From positions 1-5,237 of the forward strand of contig DMNE01000002.1 of assembly GCA_003453735.1 (NCBI GenBank): DNA of 5,237 nt, written 5' to 3'. Origin of the DNA: Nitrospiraceae bacterium. Its GTDB lineage: Bacteria > Nitrospirota > Thermodesulfovibrionia > Thermodesulfovibrionales > UBA9159. The translations under genes were made by a program, and so were the position numbers. Below, piece by piece: positions 1-4,925 of the stretch. The notes beneath the pieces are model-generated. The model ran no database searches. It was not told the DNA's origin and was given only the letters and a program-made list of their open reading frames with translations. The first letter of the stretch is position 1, and every line of letters begins with the position of its first letter.

Positions 1-642
1 CCACGCCATCTCAACGGAGTCAGAGAGTCTCGGATCCTCTCGTATGATAAGCCTGTCGAGGATAATATGCAGTTTCGAGTCGGGGAGTCGGGGTTCGGAG
101 TTCAGATCAGCTATTTCTCCATGGAGCCATAATCTCTGAAAACCGCGCTTTTTCAGTTCCGGTATCGATTCTTGTGTCCCAAAAACGATCAGAGCCTTCT
201 CACCCGAATGCCTGTCAATAAGCTCCGAGACCACCTGTGAGGTGTCCCACTTCCTGATCTCCTTGCCGCACTGCGGGCAGTGAGGGGTTGAGACCTTTGC
301 ATAGAGAAGCCTGAGAAAATCGTAAATTTCTGTGAGGGTTCCAACGGTTGAACGCGAGCCCCTCACCGGATTTTTCTGCTCAAGGGCAACTGCGGGGCGT
401 ATATTATGAATAGCATCTACATCGGGCCTATCGAGCTTCTCGAGGAACAATCGCGCATAGGAGGAGATGGATTCGATAAACCTCCATTGTCCTTCAGCGA
501 AGATGGTGTCAAACGCAAGGGACGATTTTCCCGAGCCTGACACACCGGTAACCACGATGACCTTGTTGTGTGGCAGCTTAAGGGTAATATTCTGCAGATT
601 ATTCTGTTTTGCACCTTCTATGAGAAGGTCACGTTCGGACAT
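1..642 (-). CDS. uvrA: UvrA-type excinuclease ABC subunit A, N-terminal 214 residues (3' end off window)
   Basis: UvrA is the dimeric ABC ATPase that finds bulky DNA lesions and loads UvrB in cytoplasmic nucleotide excision repair. The 214 visible residues contain Walker A GVSGSGKS (33-40), the following SLAFDTIFAEGQ stretch, the SYARLFLEKLDRPDVD segment (61-76), RSTVGTLTEIYDFLRLLYAK (97-116) and a CPQCG pair (Cys122, Cys125); all are UvrA hallmarks. The ATG at 640-642 is the only sensible start because an in-frame TAA lies 12 nt upstream and no other start codon intervenes. No Shine-Dalgarno is visible; an extended -10-like TGGTAAAAT ends 6 nt before the ATG, so a leaderless mRNA is possible. 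Differences from common UvrA: KNPVRGSRSTVG where many have a SRNPRSTVG form, and a short GTQESIPEL (155-163) where the APVVRGRKG stretch usually lies. This may be a UvrA paralogue rather than the standard copy. Family call is very secure; subclass is inference. Confidence 0.95.
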   Translation of the reverse strand, partial: MSERDLLIEGAKQNNLQNITLKLPHNKVIVVTGVSGSGKSSLAFDTIFAEGQWRFIESISSYARLFLEKLDRPDVDAIHNIRPAVALEQKNPVRGSRSTVGTLTEIYDFLRLLYAKVSTPHCPQCGKEIRKWDTSQVVSELIDRHSGEKALIVFGTQESIPELKKRGFQRLWLHGEIADLNSEPRLPDSKLHIILDRLIIREDPRLSDSVEMAW

Positions 643-648
643 CCAAAT

Positions 649-657
649 ATTTTACCA
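649..657 (-). promoter_or_regulatory. Candidate extended -10 element for uvrA
   Basis: On the minus strand the sequence reads TGG-TAAAAT, an extended -10 form with 5 of 6 matches to TATAAT. It ends 6 nt before the uvrA ATG, so the expected transcription start falls at or near the start codon. The hexamer 17 nt upstream (GTCTGA) is a poor -35. The call rests on sequence resemblance only. Confidence 0.35.
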
Positions 658-701
658 TATTCGTTACATCCTCAGACTATCCAAACTGCTGTTACGCTGT
701 C

Positions 702-876
702 ACAGGTATGATGGTAGTTTTCCCTTTTGGGAACGGCAGTGGCTTGGTTTGGACACATGCGAAGGAGAGTCCCCGCGGGGACAGACGGTAACCGGGTTAA
801 TGAACGAAACGAATACCTGCTATGTCTCGCTGCACCGGGAGCGCTTTTGTCTGCAAAAGACAGCGATCTCCTTTTT
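702..876 (+). ncRNA. Candidate structured RNA with terminator (riboswitch-like or orphan sRNA)
   Basis: The 244-nt gap between uvrA and brnA has no credible protein gene but clear RNA-like structure. CAGGTAT (703-709) pairs perfectly with ATACCTG (813-819), closing about 100 nt. Inside are hairpin TTCCC-TTTT-GGGAA (720-733) and the 14-bp palindrome GTCCCCGCGGGGAC (769-782). Just after the closing stem, TCGCTG (827-832) can pair with CAGCGA (861-866), which competes with the terminator stem at 838-871; this is the layout of a riboswitch expression platform. Plus-strand motifs in order (GGGAAC 729, CCCCGC 771, ACGGTAA 785, AATACCTGC 812) recall the cobalamin riboswitch, but spacing is off and the GCCACTG/GGGAAGG arm is absent. 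The minus strand also carries GCCACTG, so strand rests mainly on the terminator. No gene lies downstream on the plus strand. It could be a decayed riboswitch, a free-standing sRNA, or chance. Confidence 0.35.
838..876 (+). terminator. Rho-independent terminator, plus strand
   Basis: GGAG-CGCT (838-845) pairs with AGCG-AT-CTCC (862-871, AT bulged). An inner GTCT/AGAC stem (849-852 with 858-861) closes a GCAAA loop, and a T5 run (872-876) follows. The T tract is on the plus strand; the opposite strand has no U run after the hairpin. It would stop plus-strand transcripts just before they become antisense to brnA, which ends at 887. Confidence 0.5.
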
Positions 877-886
877 GTTCAATGTT

Positions 887-1105
887 CTATGATGCCCACT
901 TCAATTTCAGCGTCTTGCGGTTAAGGGCGCAATCCCTAAGATAAAGGTTGATGAGGTTCTGATAGGGCATACCCAATTCTTCGGCAAGCGCCTTGAAGTA
1001 AGCAACAGTCGCCTTATCCAGTCGAATCGTGACAGGCTGCTTCAACTGTTTGATGTAAGGATTCCTCTCCCCTTTCATCTTTTCGAACTCATAATGCTTT
1101 CTCAT
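887..1105 (-). CDS. brnA: BrnA-type antitoxin (ribbon-helix-helix)
   Basis: This 72-residue antitoxin is expected to bind and neutralise BrnT and to repress the shared promoter as a DNA-binding dimer. A basic N-terminal arm (KMKGERNPYIKQLKQ) is followed by the RHH beta strand PVTIRLD (24-30), helix ATVAYFKALAEELG (32-45) and helix PYQNLINLYLRDCA (47-60), with a C-terminal LKLKW tail. The PYQNLINLYLRDCA segment is characteristic of BrnA/CopG-like antitoxins. The ATG at 1103-1105 is preceded by GGAGGT (1111-1116) with 5-nt spacing, an unusually strong ribosome binding site that overlaps the last codons of brnT. The brnT stop codon ends 3 nt before this ATG, so translation is probably coupled, and the better RBS would favour antitoxin over toxin. 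The frame ends with TAG at 887-889 and looks full length and intact. Confidence 0.93.
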   Translation of the reverse strand: MRKHYEFEKMKGERNPYIKQLKQPVTIRLDKATVAYFKALAEELGMPYQNLINLYLRDCALNRKTLKLKWAS

Positions 1106-1108
1106 TGG

Positions 1109-1393
1109 TTACCTCCAATAGGATTCCTGTTCTTTCCGGTTTGCCTTGCGGGCTGAGATGATGCGGATCACCGAGTCACTGACCCGATAGCCATGGCAGA
1201 CCACTATGGCCCGCAGCTTGAAACTCATGCCCAGCATCAGGAAGCGATCTTCGTCACCCGAATGATCAGGATCAAAATACCGAATAGCATTCTCGTCTAG
1301 GAAGACCGTCTGAGCTTCTTCAAACGAGACCCTGTGCTTTCGTATATTCTCCAGATCCTTCGCCGCGTCCCAGTCGAATCGAATATCGCTCAT
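1109..1393 (-). CDS. brnT: BrnT family toxin (putative ribonuclease)
   Basis: BrnT toxins of type II toxin-antitoxin systems are RelE-like ribonucleases that block translation. The 94 residues show the family pattern: an N-terminal FDWDAAKDLENIRKH (6-20), then VSFEEAQTVFLDE (22-34), an ED-RFLMLG strand (48-55), and the C-terminal RIISARKANRKEQESY (77-92), which carries the basic and aromatic residues typical of the active region. Length is normal for the family and no lesion is visible, so the toxin is probably functional. The ATG at 1391-1393 has no Shine-Dalgarno. TTGACT (-35) and TACACT (-10) with 17-nt spacing put the expected RNA start at the ATG, suggesting leaderless translation. The toxin gene precedes the antitoxin gene, the usual brnTA order. 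Confidence 0.93.
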   Translation of the reverse strand: MSDIRFDWDAAKDLENIRKHRVSFEEAQTVFLDENAIRYFDPDHSGDEDRFLMLGMSFKLRAIVVCHGYRVSDSVIRIISARKANRKEQESYWR

Positions 1394-1428
1394 ATGTACA
1401 GTGTACGTATATTATGTTGCAAAGTCAA
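1392..1428 (-). promoter_or_regulatory. brnTA promoter and likely BrnA operator
   Basis: On the minus strand, TTGACT (1423-1428) and TACACT (1400-1405) are separated by exactly 17 nt. A 19-bp imperfect palindrome (ATATGTACA-G-TGTACGTAT, 1392-1410, one mismatched pair, centred on 1401) covers the -10 and the first base of the start codon. RHH antitoxins typically autoregulate by binding such palindromes, so repressor bound here would block polymerase. The palindrome is seen directly; its role as BrnA operator is inferred. Confidence 0.6.
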
Positions 1429-1645
1429 GGCATTGATGGGTCAGTGGGAACAATAGAACAGAAATACAGGGTTTTGATTTAGCTTCCTGCTCAGCCTCAT
1501 CTATTTGCCAGTAAAATACACATTTGGAACTACCCATCACCGGGCAAATCAGAGCGATTGTGTGTGTTTTCTTCCCATCGTATCCTCTGATGCCAGCGTT
1601 CTTTTATCGGAAGTCAGTGCTCCTGTCGAGGAACGGACCGGTCTG

Positions 1646-1660
1646 GTATAAATCTTATAC
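1646..1660. repeat. Perfect inverted repeat, 6-bp arms
   Basis: GTATAA-ATC-TTATAC, with the self-complementary GACCGGTC just to its left (1636-1643). Such a site could be an operator, but no plus-strand gene follows it, so its role is unknown. Confidence 0.4.
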
Positions 1661-1739
1661 AATGATTTTTAAGGGAAAAGTATTGGACAGAAATGGTGTT
1701 GATCATCGGCAAACAGAGAAAAATAGTGCAGCCGCCAAA

Positions 1740-1771
1740 TCAGGATTGTCAGGATTGAATAAGGCAATCCT
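1740..1771. repeat. Tandem 9-mer plus inverted repeat
   Basis: TCAGGATTG occurs twice in tandem (1740-1748, 1749-1757). The second copy's AGGATTG (1751-1757) is inverted as CAATCCT (1765-1771) across a 7-nt loop. There is no T run on either side, so it is not a terminator. It may be a remnant of a dispersed intergenic repeat. Confidence 0.45.
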
Positions 1772-1821
1772 CAATGCCATGTGGGGACTGATTGTTCTGT
1801 TCACGACGTACAAAGACTTGG

Positions 1822-1837
1822 CATCCTGCCCAGGATG
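1822..1837. repeat. Short hairpin downstream of the HNH gene
   Basis: CATCCT-GCCC-AGGATG is a perfect 6-bp stem with a 4-nt loop, 24 nt past the HNH stop on the minus strand. It could mark the 3' end of the operon transcript as a processing or pause site, but lacks the U tract of an intrinsic terminator. Confidence 0.35.
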
Positions 1838-1860
1838 GAGAATGCGCCGCCCCGTATTGT

Positions 1861-2163
1861 TCAAATCTCCTCGTTCTTCAGGCGCTCAAGATACTCCTCC
1901 CATTCTGTTGGCAACAGATAGCGTTTCTTGTTGTTACATTCCTTGCATACGGGAACTACATTTCCCTTTGTGGTTTTTCCGCCCCTGATCATTGGCACGA
2001 TGTGATCCATGGTAAGTTCCTTCGGATTAACTTTTGTTTTGCAGTATGCACAAATACCGGTGGCGCATCTTCTTTTCCACCACTGGGTCTTCCTCAGGTC
2101 ACGGGCCTTTGCTCGTTCCTTCCGTATCTCTTCTTCTGTAACCGGTAAGAAAAAAGGTTCCAT
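1861..2163 (-). CDS. Small HNH endonuclease-family protein
   Basis: A 100-residue protein made almost entirely of one HNH (beta-beta-alpha metal) fold. CAYC (Cys38, Cys41) and CKEC (Cys73, Cys76) form the structural zinc site. DH (53-54) in TMDHIVP carries the presumed catalytic His54, GG lies at 61-62, Asn68 is the central N of the motif, and Asn77 with a lysine-rich KK follow. A basic N-terminal helix (about 10-32, with WWKRR) may contact DNA. The family is a predicted metal-dependent nuclease; the natural substrate of these stand-alone 100-residue members is not known to me. The ATG at 2161-2163 lies 3 nt after the cyclase stop codon (TAG, 2167-2169) with only a distant GGGGAG upstream, so translational coupling is likely. 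It is the last gene of the operon seen here. There is no sign of an intron, transposase or phage gene beside it, so it is probably a resident gene rather than a homing enzyme. Confidence 0.85.
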   Translation of the reverse strand: MEPFFLPVTEEEIRKERAKARDLRKTQWWKRRCATGICAYCKTKVNPKELTMDHIVPMIRGGKTTKGNVVPVCKECNNKKRYLLPTEWEEYLERLKNEEI

Positions 2164-2166
2164 AGG

Positions 2167-4002
2167 CTACCCATTTTCTCCCCGGATCTCGTTCCAGAGC
2201 ACGCACCTGTCTCTCCCGGTCCTTTTGGCATAGTAGAGTGCCTGGTCGGCCTTCTCGATGATCTGCTCCTTAGTCTCCGCGTCATGGGGAGATGTTGCCG
2301 CCCCGATGCTCACGGTCACTTTCAGGTCTTCCCCATCAATGGAGAATTGCTTGTCCATCACGGCCCTCCTCAGCCTTTCCGCTATTTTCCTTGCCTCTTC
2401 GTGGTTTGCGCCGAGCAATATCGCAGCGAACTCCTCTCCCCCATACCGTGCAGGAATATCGATGTTTCTTACCGTTTCTCTTATTATCTCGGCGACACCC
2501 TTCAAGATCTCATCGCCTACAGGGTGCCCATACGCGTCATTGACCTTCTTGAAGAAATCGATATCCACAAGCAAAAGGGAGAGGGGGTTGGAGAAGCGCT
2601 GCAAGCGTTTAAATTCCGAGGACAGCGTTTCCTGGAAGTGGCGGTGATTGTAAAGTCCGGTGAGGCCGTCAGTTACTGCCATCCGCTCCAACTCGTGATG
2701 GAATTGTGCGTTTGCAAGTGATAACGAGGCCTGGTTCCCCAGAACCTCAAGTAACTCAATCTGATAGGAGCTTAATGCGCTGTTTTTCTCCGACAGAAAA
2801 ATGAGTATTCCCGATAACTCCTTTTCGTAAATAAGGGGAAGCGCGAAAATCGACCCCGCACGGGCTGTTTTAAAAGGCAGAACGGGGGTTTTATTATTTT
2901 TCAGGTCTGAAATATAAAGGGATTCGCCGTTTCTGACTGCCATGCCGGGAATCGAATTGCCGAAGTCAAAGAGCTTTTCCTCTGGAGGCACAAACCCGAC
3001 CTGATAGATGAGCTCATAGAGATCGCCCTGTGGTACGAAGAGCGCTATGGAAAGGGGTGCAATGGTAAATGCCACCTCAATCAGGTTCTGTGCTATGTCC
3101 TCTATTTTCAGCGATTTGATGAGGCTTGAACTCCCCTCGTGGAGGATTTTTAACCCGGTGTGCTCCCTGTTAATCTGAGAAATGACGCGGTGCCTGTGGA
3201 GGGTCCTCGTGATCTGTTCGGAAAGCATCTCGACTGTTTTTGTATCCTGCTTGTCAAATGGACCTGATGCGATCCGTTGGGCAGTCAACACGCCGGCAAC
3301 GAAGGTGCCATCGAGAACAGGAATTGCAATCTGTGAGGATGCCGCATTACCGGCAGGGTCTGAATAGGACACCACCGATCTCTTTTCCCTCATGCATTGC
3401 GCAATGGATCCCTCATGGCTGATGCTGGAAGACGGTGATTCATCAGTAGAGCACCTGAGGGTTAAGCCGTCTTCTCTGCAGGTGAACAGACTAGCAGAAT
3501 CTGCTGACAGCACGTGTTTGGCTATAAAAAGGAGTTCCCGTATTTCGGTGTTCGCCTTATTCGTTGCTGACAGATGCTCAGAAATGAGACGTTCTCTGCT
3601 GATGCGGTCGATGCCTGCCCCGGAATCCATATCTTCCGCCTCTTCCTTGAGTCTGGCGAGAGATCTCTTGACGGTGTCCCGCTCTTTTTTTATTTGTGTG
3701 AGAATTACGGAGAGTATACTCACCGTCAGGACCGTTGCACCGATAAAGAAAGCCTCTTCTTTGAAGCTTCCCTGCGTGAAATGCCTAGCCTCAAGAAACG
3801 GAATCGTAAGACTTAGCGGTATCATTATCTTCGGTCCGAAAAAAAACGAAAGAGCGGCGAAGCAGGGAATGTATGCTATACGAAGCCAGGGAAGGCCAAG
3901 GGCTTGTATGACTCCGGCGAGGAAAACGTTAAACGAAGAGAGTGTTTCGAGGATATACCCCTTTTCCCTCCTGATGAAGGAGAAGTACGAATAAAGCCCC
4001 AT
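2167..4002 (-). CDS. Membrane-bound GAF-GAF-GGDEF diguanylate cyclase
   Basis: Predicted to make cyclic di-GMP from two GTP, under control of sensory domains. From the 4002 ATG (611 residues): hydrophobic segments at about 23-42, 43-70 and 83-102; a charged linker likely coiled (105-150); a divergent GAF domain (about 150-270); a second GAF domain (about 290-435); and GGDEF (about 440-605). The catalytic motif is GGEEF (521-525), with the metal/substrate region VDIDFFKKVNDAYGH (479-493). RNID (512-515), five residues before GGEEF, is an intact RxxD inhibitory site, so an active, product-inhibited enzyme is expected. The GAF ligand is unknown. The 4002 start is doubtful: no Shine-Dalgarno precedes it, and in-frame hydrophobic sequence continues upstream to an ATC at 4116, which would add 38 residues and one or two membrane segments. 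The gene sits between DUF507 and HNH genes on the same strand, apparently in the ssb-rpsR operon. Confidence 0.93.
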   Translation of the reverse strand: MGLYSYFSFIRREKGYILETLSSFNVFLAGVIQALGLPWLRIAYIPCFAALSFFFGPKIMIPLSLTIPFLEARHFTQGSFKEEAFFIGATVLTVSILSVILTQIKKERDTVKRSLARLKEEAEDMDSGAGIDRISRERLISEHLSATNKANTEIRELLFIAKHVLSADSASLFTCREDGLTLRCSTDESPSSSISHEGSIAQCMREKRSVVSYSDPAGNAASSQIAIPVLDGTFVAGVLTAQRIASGPFDKQDTKTVEMLSEQITRTLHRHRVISQINREHTGLKILHEGSSSLIKSLKIEDIAQNLIEVAFTIAPLSIALFVPQGDLYELIYQVGFVPPEEKLFDFGNSIPGMAVRNGESLYISDLKNNKTPVLPFKTARAGSIFALPLIYEKELSGILIFLSEKNSALSSYQIELLEVLGNQASLSLANAQFHHELERMAVTDGLTGLYNHRHFQETLSSEFKRLQRFSNPLSLLLVDIDFFKKVNDAYGHPVGDEILKGVAEIIRETVRNIDIPARYGGEEFAAILLGANHEEARKIAERLRRAVMDKQFSIDGEDLKVTVSIGAATSPHDAETKEQIIEKADQALYYAKRTGRDRCVLWNEIRGENG

Positions 4003-4116
4003 GGGGAAGAGCGAGAAGAGGAACCAGCGAACCGGTTGTTTTGAAGGGAGACCAAAGAGAATCCCTGCATAAGCAAGGAGGAGAAGAGAGAGAGGGAGAA
4101 TCCTTTTTACTCTGAT
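4003..4116 (-). other. Probable unannotated N-terminal extension of the cyclase (non-canonical ATC start or mutated ATG)
   Basis: Read in the cyclase frame, these 38 codons have no stop and encode a basic start (RVKRIL) followed by LPLSLLLLAYAGILFG and VRWFLFSLFPMG, convincing membrane segments. The next in-frame stop upstream is 27 nt before the ATC, with no ATG, GTG or TTG between that stop and 4002. An ATC at 4114-4116 sits where ATG would be ideal: changing its last base to G would create ATGA, ending the upstream DUF507 protein at TGA and starting the cyclase in a classic 4-nt overlap. Confidence 0.5.
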
Positions 4117-4388
4117 GCCACGCCCCGTCTTGCCGCCTCTTCCTTATAGAATTTCTTGTACAGCACCTCCCACTCGGGAGTTCCCTCGATTATCTTCCGT
4201 GAAAAGGACTGCATTTTTTTCCTGACCGATTCATCAATATCCTGACCAACCTTAAGGAAAGAGACCATGGATCGCTTTATCTCACGTCTTATCTTCCCCT
4301 CATCCGCATTCAACCCTATGATGTCCCCGTCAAGCAGACCCTTGAGAAGGACATGGCTGAGATGCGAGATCTTGTCGTCAGAGAGCAT
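4107..4388 (-). CDS. DUF507 family protein, second tandem copy
   Basis: A small, highly charged, mostly helical protein of 93 residues from the ATG at 4386-4388. It matches the DUF507 pattern: an N-terminal helix LSDDKISHLSHVLLKGLL, an acidic turn, then amphipathic helices ending in WEVLYKKFYKEEAARRG. I know of no established function for the family and assign none. The ATG overlaps the stop of the preceding DUF507 gene by one base (TGATG), so the two are translationally coupled; a TTG one codon earlier is an alternative start but less likely. The stop is TAA at 4107-4109. If the codon at 4114-4116 were originally ATG, the protein would have ended two residues earlier, at a TGA. Confidence 0.82.
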   Translation of the reverse strand: MLSDDKISHLSHVLLKGLLDGDIIGLNADEGKIRREIKRSMVSFLKVGQDIDESVRKKMQSFSRKIIEGTPEWEVLYKKFYKEEAARRGVASE

Positions 4389-4669
4389 CAAAGGATAAGT
4401 CCTCTCTCTTGGACAATCTTTTTCTTGGTGAGCTCGAACATCTTCCGGTAATCGAGTCTCCCCTTCTCTATCTCTGCGGAATACTTCTTGAGCATCTCTC
4501 TGACCTCGTTATTCACCGCGTCTTCGATCATGAGCTCATTCATGATGAGCTTTTCTATTTCAGCAAATAACTGTTCTTTGGGTACCTTCGGTTCGACCAA
4601 CCCTTGCGAAAGGAGATTATCCTCGATCCTTTTGGCTATAAGGGGGACCCAGGTCTTCGGAATCCTCAT
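4388..4669 (-). CDS. DUF507 family protein, first tandem copy
   Basis: A 93-residue helical, charged protein beginning MRIPKTWVPLIAKRIEDNLL, close to the usual DUF507 opening (MRL...I..IA..I...L), and ending KKKIVQERGLIL, like the family's C-terminal ..ER.L. No membrane segment, signal peptide or catalytic motif is visible, and the family's function is not known to me. The ATG at 4667-4669 directly follows the rpsR stop codon (TAG, 4670-4672) with no base between, and only a weak GGA-rich upstream sequence, so translation probably depends on ribosomes finishing rpsR. It overlaps the next DUF507 gene by one base. The two copies are similar in size but clearly divergent in sequence, suggesting an old duplication and possibly a heterodimer. 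Confidence 0.85.
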   Translation of the reverse strand: MRIPKTWVPLIAKRIEDNLLSQGLVEPKVPKEQLFAEIEKLIMNELMIEDAVNNEVREMLKKYSAEIEKGRLDYRKMFELTKKKIVQERGLIL

Positions 4670-4894
4670 CTATTTTTCCACAAAGGAGAGAATGGCGATG
4701 TTCCGGGCCCTCATGACAGCTTCGGTCAGGCTTCGCTGGTGTTTTGCGCAGACACCCGTCATACGGCGCGGCAGCAGCTTTCCCCTCTCTGTCAGATAGC
4801 TTCTCAGCACCTTGATATCCTTATAATCGATATACTCCGATTTCTCTGCACAGAACCTGCAGAATTTTCTTCTTTGGAATCTCTTTTGCTGCAC
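4670..4894 (-). CDS. rpsR: 30S ribosomal protein S18
   Basis: S18 is a small-subunit ribosomal protein of the platform that partners with S6. The 74 residues match the family throughout: CRFCAEK (12-18), [24 protein letters not shown] (21-44), TGVCAKHQR (46-54) and ARNIAIL (63-69). Cys12, Cys15, Cys49 and His52 are retained, the zinc-binding form of S18. The start is GTG at 4892-4894, supported by a perfect AGGAGG (4900-4905) with 5-nt spacing; an overlapping GTG two bases upstream is out of frame. It follows ssb by 31 nt, matching the common rpsF-ssb-rpsR order. rpsF would lie off the right edge. rplI, often next, is replaced here by DUF507 genes. Confidence 0.97.
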   Translation of the reverse strand: MQQKRFQRRKFCRFCAEKSEYIDYKDIKVLRSYLTERGKLLPRRMTGVCAKHQRSLTEAVMRARNIAILSFVEK

Positions 4895-4925
4895 ACTTGC
4901 CTCCTTTCGTTATTGAGTATGGATG

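Larger units (their letters stand above)
1394..1860. other. Gene-free interval between the HNH gene and brnTA
   Basis: Apart from the brnTA promoter at its left end, I find no supportable gene. The longest plus-strand open frame (1524-1988) starts at TTG without a ribosome binding site, resembles no family I know, and runs 128 nt antisense into the HNH gene. The stretch holds short inverted repeats at 1646-1660, 1751-1771 and 1822-1837, and a 9-bp tandem duplication at 1740-1757. No convincing intrinsic terminator follows the HNH stop: the hairpin at 1822-1837 lacks a U tract on the minus strand. Confidence 0.6.

Noticed and set aside
689..705. CTGT-N9-ACAG upstream of uvrA as a LexA (SOS) box
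   Set aside because: The proteobacterial LexA box needs an 8-nt spacer and this has 9. The half sites also fall in the RNA closing stem, and LexA motifs differ between phyla.
702..820. Cobalamin riboswitch on the minus strand, acting on uvrA
   Set aside because: GCCACTG and a GGGAA hairpin are present, but the GGGAA/GGTG and CCCCGCAAC core is missing or broken, there is no minus-strand terminator, and uvrA is not a known B12-controlled gene.
467..892. 141-codon plus-strand open frame
   Set aside because: It is antisense to the start of uvrA, runs through the structured gap into brnA, has no ribosome binding site and no recognisable domain.
1524..1988. 154-codon plus-strand open frame
   Set aside because: TTG start without a ribosome binding site, no family resemblance, and its 3' part is antisense to the HNH gene.
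2258..3994. Several plus-strand open frames of 60 to 200 codons
   Set aside because: All are antisense to the cyclase, whose minus-strand frame has clear GAF and GGDEF motifs.
3876..4076. 66-codon minus-strand frame at the cyclase 5' end, as an alternative start followed by a frameshift
   Set aside because: Its translation is Ser/Arg-rich and unlike a membrane domain, while the cyclase frame itself is hydrophobic through the same bases. No frameshift is needed.
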